Source of the DNA: a virus
Strand: one strand, 5' to 3'
Length of the DNA: 45,012 nt
IMG/VR virus record: IMGVR_UViG_3300014050_000906
Location: 1 to 45,012 of that record
The notes under the pieces are model-generated. The model saw nothing but the letters and a program-made list of their open reading frames with translations. It had not been told where the DNA came from and searched no databases. Positions 1 through 5,809 of this stretch are shown in pieces (positions within the stretch are counted from its first letter, which is position 1; each line of letters starts with the position of its first letter). Made by a program: the position numbers and the translations under genes.

Positions 1-184
1 CAGCTTGTGCAACTTCTGTCGTTGCTGTAGCAAGTGCTGTGTTAACCGCTTGTTGTGCAGGGCTTACAACTACCTGCTCTGCGGGTGCTGGTGCTTCATC
101 ACCATATGCAACGCTGGGTCCAAAAAGGAAAAGCCAGCCGATTATAAAAAGGCTGGTTAAGTAATACTTAATCTTTCTAGTCAA
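1..184 (-). CDS. N-terminal part of a secreted protein (runs off the window)
   Basis: A TTG codon at 184-182 opens a frame that stays open to the window edge. It begins MTRKIKYYLTSLF and continues with a hydrophobic stretch ending near GPSVAYG, followed by an Ala/Pro/Glu/Val-rich segment. Basic residues, a hydrophobic core and a small-residue cleavage region make a typical Sec signal peptide. The start is supported by AGGAG at 197-193, eight bases upstream. The mature part visible here is low-complexity (APAPAEQVVV, then Ala/Thr-rich), which fits a linker or coiled stalk of a cell-wall-associated or secreted protein. No function can be assigned from about 61 codons. A lysis accessory or host-envelope protein is possible, since the endolysin lies in the same region. 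Confidence 0.7.
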   Translation of the reverse strand, partial: MTRKIKYYLTSLFIIGWLFLFGPSVAYGDEAPAPAEQVVVSPAQQAVNTALATATTEVAQA

Positions 185-194
185 CTAGGGATCT

Positions 195-260
195 CCTAAG
201 TAATGCAATATTTTTGCTTACTTAGTAATTATAGCAGAATGTTAGTTTAAATTACTTAGG
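195..260. repeat. Three copies of TTACTTAG around a promoter
   Basis: TTACTTAG occurs at 218-225 and 252-259, and its complement CTAAGTAA at 196-203. The outer two copies extend to a perfect 10-base inverted repeat (CCTAAGTAAT at 195-204, ATTACTTAGG at 251-260). They surround the promoter at 228-236, and one copy overlaps the end of the FmdB-like gene. The arrangement suggests operator sites, but chance repetition in AT-rich DNA is not excluded. Confidence 0.4.
228..236 (-). promoter_or_regulatory. Extended -10 promoter for the secreted-protein gene
   Basis: On the minus strand the sequence reads TGCTATAAT, a TGN extended -10 with a perfect TATAAT. The predicted start near 221 leaves a leader of about 36 bases containing AGGAG. 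No good -35 is visible. It is flanked by three copies of an 8-base repeat, described separately. Confidence 0.55.
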
Positions 261-440
261 ATTATCTGTTTTATAAAAGCCGTTACCTTTAAACTGTATA
301 CCAAATGGAGTAAACGTTCTTATCATTTCCGAATCACATTCAACGCATGTGTAACCTGGATCCTCGTCCATAATTGATCTATGAGTTGACATTGCTGGGT
401 GAGCATCATCGTATGAGCATTTATATTCATAAATTGGCAT
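252..440 (-). CDS. FmdB-family zinc ribbon protein
   Basis: This 62-residue protein begins MPIYEYKC, the hallmark start of the FmdB/CxxC putative regulatory family, and ends with the family's GNGFYKTD-like tail. Cysteines are at 8, 32 and 35. The usual second cysteine of the first pair is missing (KCSYDD instead of CxxC), so zinc binding may use another ligand or be impaired. FmdB-type proteins are common small genes in phages and bacteria, and their role is unsettled. No Shine-Dalgarno precedes the ATG. A TTGACA/TATATT promoter instead places the predicted transcription start on the ATG itself, which implies a leaderless mRNA. The gene is divergent from the sulfotransferase-like gene. Confidence 0.85.
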   Translation of the reverse strand: MPIYEYKCSYDDAHPAMSTHRSIMDEDPGYTCVECDSEMIRTFTPFGIQFKGNGFYKTDNPK

Positions 441-446
441 TATATA

Positions 447-475
447 AATATACTATATATATCTGTCATTGTCAA
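447..475 (-). promoter_or_regulatory. Near-consensus promoter giving a leaderless FmdB mRNA
   Basis: TTGACA (475-470), a 17-base spacer and TATATT (452-447) lie only six bases before the ATG at 440. The expected start is therefore at or within one base of the initiation codon. The -35 lies between two divergent genes, and TTGTCA can be read on the other strand. Confidence 0.65.
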
Positions 476-483
476 TATAGAAA

Positions 484-492
484 TGCTACAAT
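484..492 (+). promoter_or_regulatory. Extended -10 promoter for the divergent sulfotransferase-like gene
   Basis: TGCTACAAT is an extended -10 ending seven bases before the ATG at 500. The predicted start coincides with the start codon, and no Shine-Dalgarno is present. It is the only convincing plus-strand promoter I see. Confidence 0.5.
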
Positions 493-499
493 ATATAGT

Positions 500-1144
500 A
501 TGAAATCATTTTATCATTTGCATGTCAGCAGGACTAATGGGAGGTTTTTGTTTGAGTACGTACTTAAAGATCTTATTAAGTATTCAAAAACACAAGAAAT
601 AGATTTTCTTTGGCCAGAAGTTATTCCAGATAATTGGACACACCATGGTTGGAATAATCTGATATCTGATGACACATACATAATATGTGCACTGAGGGAT
701 CCAGTGGAAGCAATAATAAGCTACAATCTTTCTTTCAGCGCAATTTTAGATAAAGAGGATTTTTTTAATAGAATTGATTTAGTAACTAATATTCAGTCTA
801 GAAGCTTTATAGAGTGGACAAACAATAAAATTGATCCACATAAAGATGTTGAATTAGATAGAGATCTAATACTATCAAGACTTAACAGAGTAGACATGTT
901 GATAGACTCAAAAGATATTAATATAAATACATATAACAAAATAAAGAAAAAAATTGCTAGTGATCTAGGTTTTAATGATATTCAATATTTTGATAATCTA
1001 GAGGATACAAACGATTTTAGGTCTAATAGGGTTAAAGAATTTTATGACTCTTTAAATTCAGAAGAAATAAATAAAATCAAAGAGGCTAACTATATGGATG
1101 TAGAGCTATATGAAGCTGCTAGGAGTCTTTTCTTCCCCATCTAA
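500..1144 (+). CDS. Sulfotransferase-like P-loop protein
   Basis: This 214-residue protein is the only plus-strand gene in the window. Residues 4-20 (YHLHVSRTNGRFLFEYV) resemble the 5'-phosphosulfate-binding loop of sulfotransferases, whose usual form is H-I-x-K-T-G-G-T. Residues 61-75 (IICALRDPVEAIISY) match the 3'-phosphate motif LRDPVER..S.Y. Such enzymes move sulfate from PAPS to a sugar, lipid or protein. The loop is degenerate (RTNG for KTGGT), so activity or substrate may differ. A longer frame opens upstream at 374, but it would be antisense to the FmdB-like gene. The ATG at 500 fits the promoter and a leaderless mRNA. Its 3' end overlaps the convergent DUF2061 gene by 26 bases. The APS-kinase fusion nearby could supply PAPS. 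Confidence 0.65.
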   Translation: MKSFYHLHVSRTNGRFLFEYVLKDLIKYSKTQEIDFLWPEVIPDNWTHHGWNNLISDDTYIICALRDPVEAIISYNLSFSAILDKEDFFNRIDLVTNIQSRSFIEWTNNKIDPHKDVELDRDLILSRLNRVDMLIDSKDININTYNKIKKKIASDLGFNDIQYFDNLEDTNDFRSNRVKEFYDSLNSEEINKIKEANYMDVELYEAARSLFFPI

Positions 1145-1328
1145 CTTTATTCCAACCACGCTCATGGAAGTAATAAAGGATTGTCTTTGTTAGTACTTCA
1201 AACCCTGCAATTGATGCAGCAGTTATTGCTTTATGTGTTATAAAATATGACAAAACAAAAGTGTCTGCCGTTCCAATGATACGCCAAGTGATTGCTTTTA
1301 GTGCTGATCTTTGTTTAGTTACATTCAT
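1119..1328 (-). CDS. DUF2061 family small membrane protein
   Basis: After a short basic N-terminus this protein has the features of the DUF2061 family: RSALKAITWRIIGTADTF, a membrane stretch, then EVLTKTILYYFHERGW. Two transmembrane helices are likely. The family is widespread in bacteria and aquatic phages and has no established function. It is often found near sulfur-assimilation genes, which is of interest because an APS-kinase fusion lies just upstream. An in-frame GTG at 1337 would add three residues. I prefer the ATG at 1328, but neither has a strong Shine-Dalgarno. The gene is convergent with the sulfotransferase-like gene and overlaps its end. Confidence 0.85.
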   Translation of the reverse strand: MNVTKQRSALKAITWRIIGTADTFVLSYFITHKAITAASIAGFEVLTKTILYYFHERGWNKVRWGRKDS

Positions 1329-1373
1329 GATGGCCACTCAATGTTGTTTGGCTTAGTGATGAAGTTCCAGACC

Positions 1374-2135
1374 TTAGATACCCATTTCTTTACGTTTTTG
1401 CGTAGCGCTAATAGCATGAATGTCTGCCCCCAAATCTATCTGCTCAATTTTATATCCAACATCTCTACCGTATACAATGTTGGTAATGTTAGGTAGTCTT
1501 AATACTAATGCACTATCCATAAATTCATCCTTAGCAATATATTCTTTTACTTGATCAAACTTAAGTGGATCTTTCTCACTTGTGTTGTAGGTATTACGGA
1601 CTCCAAGAAGTACTTGTTCAGTTCTCTTTCCCGCCTCCTTGTACAGGGCGTGATGGCCCTCGTGCCAAGGCTGGTACCTACCCAGCATGAGTGTTGTAGG
1701 TGCAGACCAATCATGTAGATTAAACTTATCAATTATGTGAGATGCCTTTGCTTCTGCATCTAAGTTATGACTAATAAATGATACATCAAACTCTGTTGGT
1801 CGTTCAAACATCTTGTTTGTGTCTTCAAAACGGCCCTCTGCAATTGTGTCCATGAATACCAGAATGTCTGGCTTACCAAATGCTGCACGAGTTAAATCTG
1901 TTGGGCATACAAAATCAACAATGACTGGTGCTACTCCCTGCTTGGAAATTAAACGTGCCATCTCGCCCATGCGTCTTGATTGCTCTAGTCTATCTTCTGG
2001 ACTAAAACCAAGGTCGGAATTTACCGTTGCACGTACTTCATCTGCATTTAAATGAATTGCATTAATTCTTTCTTTTAAAGCTTTTGCTAATTCTGTTTTA
2101 CCAGAACCTGGAAGTCCAATTATTTGAATAATCAC
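1374..2135 (-). CDS. Fusion of APS-kinase-like and nucleotidyltransferase domains
   Basis: Residues 1-130 have the APS kinase layout: Walker A GLPGSGKT (7-14), LNADEVR (29-35), DLGFSPEDR (41-49) and an FVCPT segment where APS kinases have FISPY. This enzyme family phosphorylates adenosine 5'-phosphosulfate to PAPS. Residues 148-253 form a HIGH-superfamily nucleotidyltransferase with GRYQPWHEGH (152-161) and ISATQKRK (242-249), closest in style to NMN or pantetheine-phosphate adenylyltransferases. ATP sulfurylase belongs to the same superfamily, so a role in making APS is conceivable but unproven. The start is GTG, with only a weak AGAAAG upstream. The N-terminal domain could alternatively be a general P-loop kinase repurposed for another nucleotide. 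Confidence 0.8.
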   Translation of the reverse strand: MIIQIIGLPGSGKTELAKALKERINAIHLNADEVRATVNSDLGFSPEDRLEQSRRMGEMARLISKQGVAPVIVDFVCPTDLTRAAFGKPDILVFMDTIAEGRFEDTNKMFERPTEFDVSFISHNLDAEAKASHIIDKFNLHDWSAPTTLMLGRYQPWHEGHHALYKEAGKRTEQVLLGVRNTYNTSEKDPLKFDQVKEYIAKDEFMDSALVLRLPNITNIVYGRDVGYKIEQIDLGADIHAISATQKRKEMGI

Positions 2136-2186
2136 TTTAATCTTTCTGTTAAGTGGGTAGTTTTAGGACATACCCAGGTCTCACGG

Positions 2187-2603
2187 TTATTTAATTTTTA
2201 GAATTTTTGGTTGTTTTTCTTTTGGTAGATTTCTAACTACACGGATATGCAACATGCCATCCTTTAGCTCTACACTAGAAACTTCCATGTATTCACTTAG
2301 TTCAAAGATTCTTGTGAACTTACGTGCAGCGATTCCCTTGTGGACAATTTCTGCATCTGTTACCTCTGTAATTTCACCTGTGATCCAAAGACTTCCGTCT
2401 TCAATTGACACAGTCAGATCTTCTCTTGTGAATCCAGCAACTGCCAGCGTTAGCTGATAGTTATCTTCATCTAGCTTTAGCAAATCATATGGCGGGAATG
2501 CCGTATTGTTTACCTTACTAAGACTATTGAAACGCTCCAACTCTCTGTTGAAGCCAATAAAAAATGGATCCTTGAATAGATCCATAGCAAATTGTGTTAC
2601 CAT
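2187..2603 (-). CDS. Hsp20 small heat-shock protein
   Basis: This 138-residue protein has an alpha-crystallin domain from about residue 45 to 130, with the typical A-G-F/EDL..SIEDGSLWITGE core. A conserved ELKDGMLHIRV strand precedes a PKILKI tail that resembles the I-x-I anchoring motif. Small heat-shock proteins hold unfolding proteins in a refoldable state without ATP. Phage copies are known from aquatic phages and may protect virion or replication proteins. The start is backed by AAGGAG shortly upstream. The gene has its own promoter and a long palindrome at the predicted transcription start, so it is probably regulated separately from the thermonuclease gene before it. Confidence 0.93.
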   Translation of the reverse strand: MVTQFAMDLFKDPFFIGFNRELERFNSLSKVNNTAFPPYDLLKLDEDNYQLTLAVAGFTREDLTVSIEDGSLWITGEITEVTDAEIVHKGIAARKFTRIFELSEYMEVSSVELKDGMLHIRVVRNLPKEKQPKILKIK

Positions 2604-2627
2604 TTTATTCTCCTTTTAAGCAAGTAT

Positions 2628-2690
2628 TATGGTCACCCCCATTTGGCAGGTGACCATACTATTATACCATTCGGTTGACTAAGACTGCAA
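2628..2690 (-). promoter_or_regulatory. hsp20 promoter with a palindrome at the transcription start
   Basis: TTGCAG (2690-2685), an 18-base spacer and the extended -10 TGGTATAAT (2669-2661) predict a start near 2654. A 10-base perfect inverted repeat, TATGGTCACC (2628-2637) and GGTGACCATA (2649-2658), covers that start. It could be an operator or fold as a 5' hairpin of the mRNA. The Shine-Dalgarno lies outside the stem, so direct RNA-thermometer occlusion is not supported. AGTCTTAGTCAAC just upstream is shared with the terminase promoter. Confidence 0.55.
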
Positions 2691-3098
2691 CTACTTTTTT
2701 GCTTTTGCTCTAGCCTTTGCTAATGCTTCAAAGTCTTTTACTTTGGTGTCTCCAAGATATCCCCAAGCATATCCGTCTTGAATCATCTGATCATTAATTG
2801 ATACTGTTTGATCGTCTATGAATATCCATCCAAGAATCCTTCCGTATTTTTCTGAGGAGTCCATCTTTTCTGTTTTAATTTTTACAGACTTGGCATCTTT
2901 TAATTTATACTTTAAATATTCTTTTGCTTCAAGCCCCAATTTCTTTTCTGATAAGTCTTTTGTTCTTGATTCAGGCGTGTCTATTCCAGCAAGTCTTACT
3001 CGTGATGCAAAAAGAATATCAAAGCCTAGGTCAATAAGTACATCAATTGTGTCACCATCGACTACGGCCTCTACTTTTTTGACATAATACTCGTACAT
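2691..3098 (-). CDS. Thermonuclease (SNase family)
   Basis: This 135-residue protein has the staphylococcal nuclease OB-fold pattern: VVDGDTIDVLID near residues 12-23, RVRLAGIDTPE at 33-43 and KYGRILGWIF at 84-93. The catalytic residues Arg35, Glu43 and Arg87 are all present, at the same numbers as in the classical enzyme. It should cleave DNA and RNA using calcium. No signal peptide is evident, so it probably acts inside the cell, for example in host nucleic-acid breakdown. The start overlaps the stop of the endolysin gene as TAATG, which indicates translational coupling. Confidence 0.93.
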   Translation of the reverse strand: MYEYYVKKVEAVVDGDTIDVLIDLGFDILFASRVRLAGIDTPESRTKDLSEKKLGLEAKEYLKYKLKDAKSVKIKTEKMDSSEKYGRILGWIFIDDQTVSINDQMIQDGYAWGYLGDTKVKDFEALAKARAKAKK

Positions 3099-3640
3099 TA
3101 TTTAACCTTATTAAGTAGCGGAGTATTTTCTTCCCCAGCATAGACTGGTCGGCCCCAACCTACAACTGCGTTGATTAGCTTCTTTTTATTATTTTTTACA
3201 TAGCCACGAGTTTTTTCAACACACATTCCGCCGTTGCGCTGATCTCCCTTTGCGGTTCCTGAAGTGTTTCCTTCAATAACTTGAATTGTTCCATCACCAT
3301 TATTTTTAATACAAAGACCAACATGAGAAATTCTATTAACACCATCATCTGGAAAATCAAAATAAATCCAGTCTCCAGCTTGTGGGTCATCATTACGTGC
3401 ATCTGACCAACGTCCTTCTTTCTTGAACTGGTCTGATGCTGCAACTGTTGACGCTGACTTAGGGAACTTTGCAACCCCCGCTGTCATTGCACACCAAGAA
3501 ACAAATGACTGGCACCATGGTTGGAAGTTGACCTTCATCCATGCCCCATACTTTGTTTCATTATCTTTTGGGCCTTCAATTGTCCCAACTTCTTTTTTTG
3601 CAACCTCGATGATTGCTTCTAAACTTCCTTTTGTTGCCAT
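3098..3640 (-). CDS. CHAP-domain endolysin
   Basis: This 180-residue protein has a CHAP (NlpC/P60-like) fold. The nucleophile is Cys43 in PWCQSFVSWC, the histidine is His106 in ISHVGLC, and an acidic partner lies near Glu123 in VIEGNT. CHAP enzymes cut peptidoglycan as amidases or endopeptidases, so this is the best candidate for the lysis enzyme. There is no signal peptide, so release would need a holin, and I do not recognise one in the window. No separate wall-binding domain is visible; the roughly 50-residue basic tail may help binding. The ATG is preceded by AGGGG and by an extended -10 promoter upstream. Confidence 0.85.
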   Translation of the reverse strand: MATKGSLEAIIEVAKKEVGTIEGPKDNETKYGAWMKVNFQPWCQSFVSWCAMTAGVAKFPKSASTVAASDQFKKEGRWSDARNDDPQAGDWIYFDFPDDGVNRISHVGLCIKNNGDGTIQVIEGNTSGTAKGDQRNGGMCVEKTRGYVKNNKKKLINAVVGWGRPVYAGEENTPLLNKVK

Positions 3641-3668
3641 TTTGTTCCCCTATCTTGTTGTTAAGTTG

Positions 3669-3690
3669 CTAATACTATCCTAGTATACCA
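3669..3690 (-). promoter_or_regulatory. Extended -10 promoter for the endolysin/nuclease pair
   Basis: TGGTATACT (3690-3682) is an extended -10, with a start expected near 3675 and a leader of about 35 bases. A short inverted repeat, ATACTA-TCC-TAGTAT, overlaps the -10 and the start. The -35 is poor. Confidence 0.45.
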
Positions 3691-3695
3691 AAAAA

Positions 3696-4448
3696 TTATT
3701 TAACATTGCCGTATATATACTCAAGTATTTGAGTATAGTATTCTGGCTTTAGGTGGTCATTTAAAAAATAGGTTATGGGAGTCTTGGGCTGCATTATAGT
3801 CTCTATCATGTCTGTCCCAAGTATCTCGGCTATACTTATTGGATTATCTAGGCCTCTTTCATTACACTGTTTGCGCAGCTCTGAAACAAATTTGAGCTGA
3901 AATTCGTGCCTATCTTCAAACTCTATTGCTGGGTCCGTGTGGTTGAATCTGAACCTGCTGGTAACTATGCATATGAACTGAGGCATCGGCTCAATAAATA
4001 TAACCCTAGCCTTATTAAATTTACTTGTAGCGTTATCTATGTAGGTCCTTACTACATTCTCTACGTCTACATAATTATTTAGACCAGTTTGTGGTAGCCA
4101 ATTCCTTACATCAATATATCCAAACCATGGCATGATTATTCTGCCTTCTTCATTCCAATCGCTTAACATTTCTTTTTGAGTTCCGCTTGCAAAATTTTCA
4201 AAATCAAAATGTAATGCAGATCTTCCTGGGTGACAGGATATATAAAAATTCAATGATTTATTTTTATATGTTACAAGTGAGTCTTCCATCCATACATTGT
4301 TACCAAGCTTATCTATATATTTTGTTCGGTATTGATGGTCAGAGTCTTGTGTTGTGTCGTCTGACGAATTTTTTTGTAAAAAATTACCTAATCCAAAAGA
4401 TAGCTTTGCTGAATGAGAATCCCCAATTATTAATATTTTTCTAGTCAT
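3696..4448 (-). CDS. SGNH/GDSL-type hydrolase
   Basis: The 250-residue protein opens MTRKILIIGDSHS, with the block I nucleophile at Ser11. A late NDHLKPE segment near residue 230 fits the Asp/His pair of block V. SGNH hydrolases remove acyl groups from sugars, lipids or proteins. The middle of the protein is not recognisable and the Gly and Asn blocks are hard to place. It differs clearly from the tandem SGNH pair at 7210-9038, so it was probably acquired independently. No Shine-Dalgarno is present. A TGATAGAAT element seven bases before the ATG suggests a leaderless mRNA. Confidence 0.7.
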   Translation of the reverse strand: MTRKILIIGDSHSAKLSFGLGNFLQKNSSDDTTQDSDHQYRTKYIDKLGNNVWMEDSLVTYKNKSLNFYISCHPGRSALHFDFENFASGTQKEMLSDWNEEGRIIMPWFGYIDVRNWLPQTGLNNYVDVENVVRTYIDNATSKFNKARVIFIEPMPQFICIVTSRFRFNHTDPAIEFEDRHEFQLKFVSELRKQCNERGLDNPISIAEILGTDMIETIMQPKTPITYFLNDHLKPEYYTQILEYIYGNVK

Positions 4449-4455
4449 AACTTAT

Positions 4456-4464
4456 ATTCTATCA
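4456..4464 (-). promoter_or_regulatory. Extended -10 promoter giving a leaderless SGNH mRNA
   Basis: TGATAGAAT on the minus strand ends at 4456, seven bases before the ATG at 4448. It sits between the tRNA-Lys 3' end and the gene. The -35 would fall inside the tRNA and is weak. Confidence 0.45.
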
Positions 4465-4468
4465 TATG

Positions 4469-4541
4469 TGTCCCCAGATGGTATCGAACCATCGACCCGC
4501 AGATTAAAAGTCTGCTGCTCTACCAGCTGAGCTATAGGAAC
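4469..4541 (-). tRNA. tRNA-Lys (anticodon TTT)
   Basis: This is a 73-base cloverleaf. The acceptor stem is GTTCCTA against TGGGGAC with two G-U pairs, the D-arm is GCTC...GAGC, the anticodon stem is CAGAC with loop CTTTTAA, and the T-arm carries GGTTCGATACC. The anticodon TTT reads AAA and AAG, which are frequent lysine codons in this AT-rich genome. CCA is not encoded. Confidence 0.93.
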
Positions 4542-4577
4542 TTTTGGGCAGTTTAGCCTCATGCCAAGGAGATTTTT

Positions 4578-5090
4578 TTATGCGCTAAGTATTTTTGCTA
4601 GGGCATTAACTGTTGCTGCAATTCTTCCGATATCACGCAACTGTTCGTATGTGTAGCCTTCATTTCTTAGAACGTCAAAATGACCAGCAACACAATAATC
4701 ACATTTACCAATAATTGATGCTGCTAGTGCGTAGGATTCAAACTTAGCTTTAGTCGTTCCTCCATGGGTGCCCATGATATTCATTCTCAATTGACCATTG
4801 ACTCTTTTAAACTCTTCATCATGTGATTTTCTTGAGTATGGATACCATACATTGTTTTGAGCCATAATAGCTCCTGCTCCAAGTGCTGCATCTCTCTCTA
4901 ACTCATTAGTTGAGTTACCAACTAAAAATGCTAAAAGCTTTGAGTTCCCAGTAGCAAATGCAGATGCTATAGCAATATGAAGAGCATAATCTGGATCTAT
5001 CTCTGATCTATTTATTACGGCATCAAGATTGAGCTTAATATCTTTTGCATACTCTGGAATTGATTCTTTAAGTTGATCTACCCAAGACAT
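4578..5090 (-). CDS. ahpD: Alkylhydroperoxidase AhpD
   Basis: This 170-residue protein aligns by eye with mycobacterial AhpD from its first residues (QLKESIPEYAKDIKLNL). The active site is Glu118, Cys130, Cys133 and His137, the same numbering as in Mycobacterium tuberculosis AhpD. Position 132 is Tyr instead of His (CDYC instead of CSHC). AhpD is a small disulfide reductase that passes electrons from lipoylated proteins to AhpC. The gene follows ahpC with a TAATG overlap, so both products are made together. The phage would still depend on the host for lipoylated SucB and Lpd. The complete active site argues for a functional enzyme acting in the cytoplasm. Confidence 0.95.
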   Translation of the reverse strand: MSWVDQLKESIPEYAKDIKLNLDAVINRSEIDPDYALHIAIASAFATGNSKLLAFLVGNSTNELERDAALGAGAIMAQNNVWYPYSRKSHDEEFKRVNGQLRMNIMGTHGGTTKAKFESYALAASIIGKCDYCVAGHFDVLRNEGYTYEQLRDIGRIAATVNALAKILSA

Positions 5091-5626
5091 TATAGAGTTT
5101 CTCCGCCCAAAGGTCTGTTACAAGCACATAGCTCGCCAGTCTGTAGTGCATCTAGTACACGTAATGCTTCATCTGCATTTCTTCCGACATCAAGATTATT
5201 GCATGTTACATGCTGAATAACATTGTCTGGATCAATGATGAATGTTGCACGGTACGCAACACCACTTGGATGATGTACTCCAAGATCATTTGCAAGTTGA
5301 TGTGCCGAGTCAGCAAACGACCATGAGTTTGTCTTCTTTAAATCTTCATGTGCATTTCTCCATGCAATTTTACAAAATTCATTATCTACAGAACCAGTCA
5401 TAAGAACGGCATCTCTGTCATTAAAATCATTGACTAATGCGTCATATGCAACAATTTCTGTCGGACAAACAAAGGTAAAGTCCTTTGGATAAAACGCAAT
5501 AATTTTCCATTTGCCTGGAAAAGAGTCTTGCGTTAGAACTTCAAATGAGCTTTCTTCATAAGATAAAGCTCCAGGTTTAACTCCAGTAACGGCAAAGTTA
5601 CCAAGTTTATCTCCTACGGTTTTCAT
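5090..5626 (-). CDS. ahpC: Peroxiredoxin AhpC
   Basis: This 178-residue typical 2-Cys peroxiredoxin has its peroxidatic Cys54 in TFVCPTE and a conserved Arg126 in AYRATF. The C-terminal ELCACN segment provides Cys167 and Cys169. The C-A-C arrangement is the mycobacterial AhpC type, which is reduced by AhpD, and ahpD follows directly. The pair would detoxify hydrogen peroxide, organic peroxides and peroxynitrite in the infected cell. Translation starts at an ATG preceded by AAGGAG. No strong promoter is visible between the gene and tRNA-Arg, so it may be co-transcribed with the tRNAs. Such a complete pair is unusual in a phage and was probably taken from an actinobacterial host. Confidence 0.96.
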   Translation of the reverse strand: MKTVGDKLGNFAVTGVKPGALSYEESSFEVLTQDSFPGKWKIIAFYPKDFTFVCPTEIVAYDALVNDFNDRDAVLMTGSVDNEFCKIAWRNAHEDLKKTNSWSFADSAHQLANDLGVHHPSGVAYRATFIIDPDNVIQHVTCNNLDVGRNADEALRVLDALQTGELCACNRPLGGETL

Positions 5627-5645
5627 TTTTCTCCTTATATATAAG

Positions 5646-5662
5646 CGATACTTTTTGTATCG
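5646..5662 (-). other. Small hairpin between tRNA-Arg and ahpC
   Basis: CGATAC and GTATCG pair across a five-base loop, directly next to the tRNA 3' end at 5663. It may guide tRNA 3' processing or protect the 5' end of the released ahpC mRNA. It lacks a U-run, so it is not a terminator. Confidence 0.35.
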
Positions 5663-5734
5663 TACCCCTGGCTGGGATCGAACCAGCGACCTACAGATTA
5701 GAAGTCTGTTGCTCTTCCGCTGAGCTACAAAGGT
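5663..5734 (-). tRNA. tRNA-Arg (anticodon TCT)
   Basis: This is a 72-base cloverleaf. The acceptor is ACCTTTG against CAGGGGT with two G-U pairs, the anticodon stem is CAGAC with loop CTTCTAA, and the T-arm contains TGGTTCGATCCCA. It reads AGA and AGG, arginine codons favoured in AT-rich genomes. It is separated from the next tRNA by one base and does not encode CCA. Confidence 0.93.
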
Positions 5735-5735
5735 G

Positions 5736-5809
5736 TGCGGCAGGTAGGACTCGAACCTACGATTACCGAATTATGAGTTCGGGGCTTTAACCAACTAAGC
5801 TACTGACGC
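5736..5809 (-). tRNA. tRNA with anticodon CAT (elongator Met or lysidine-type Ile)
   Basis: This is a 74-base cloverleaf. The acceptor is GCGTCAG against CTGCCGC with one T-C mismatch, the D-stem is GCTT/AAGC, the anticodon stem is CCGAA/TTCGG with loop CTCATAA, and the T-arm contains GTAGGTTCGAGTCCTAC. The anticodon stem lacks the three G-C pairs of initiator tRNA. Whether it is Met or Ile (reading ATA after lysidine modification) cannot be settled by eye. Its 5' 23 bases overlap the carbamoyltransferase coding sequence. Confidence 0.88.

Noticed and set aside
374-499. N-terminal extension of the sulfotransferase-like frame
   Set aside because: It would be antisense to the well-supported FmdB-like gene, shows no homology-like sequence, and the promoter and family start both favour the ATG at 500.
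2136-2186. Hairpin TGGGTA...TACCCA after hsp20 as a terminator
   Set aside because: The stem is only six base pairs with an 11-base loop and no U-run follows.
2611-2658. RNA thermometer controlling Hsp20
   Set aside because: The hairpin ends before the Shine-Dalgarno, which stays unpaired. An operator or 5' stabilising role fits better.
5736-5809. tRNA as a phage integration site
   Set aside because: No integrase, excisionase or duplicated tRNA end is visible. The tRNA is part of a phage-encoded cluster.
5736-5809. Initiator tRNA
   Set aside because: The anticodon stem CCGAA/TTCGG lacks the three consecutive G-C pairs and the acceptor has a normal G1-C72 pair.
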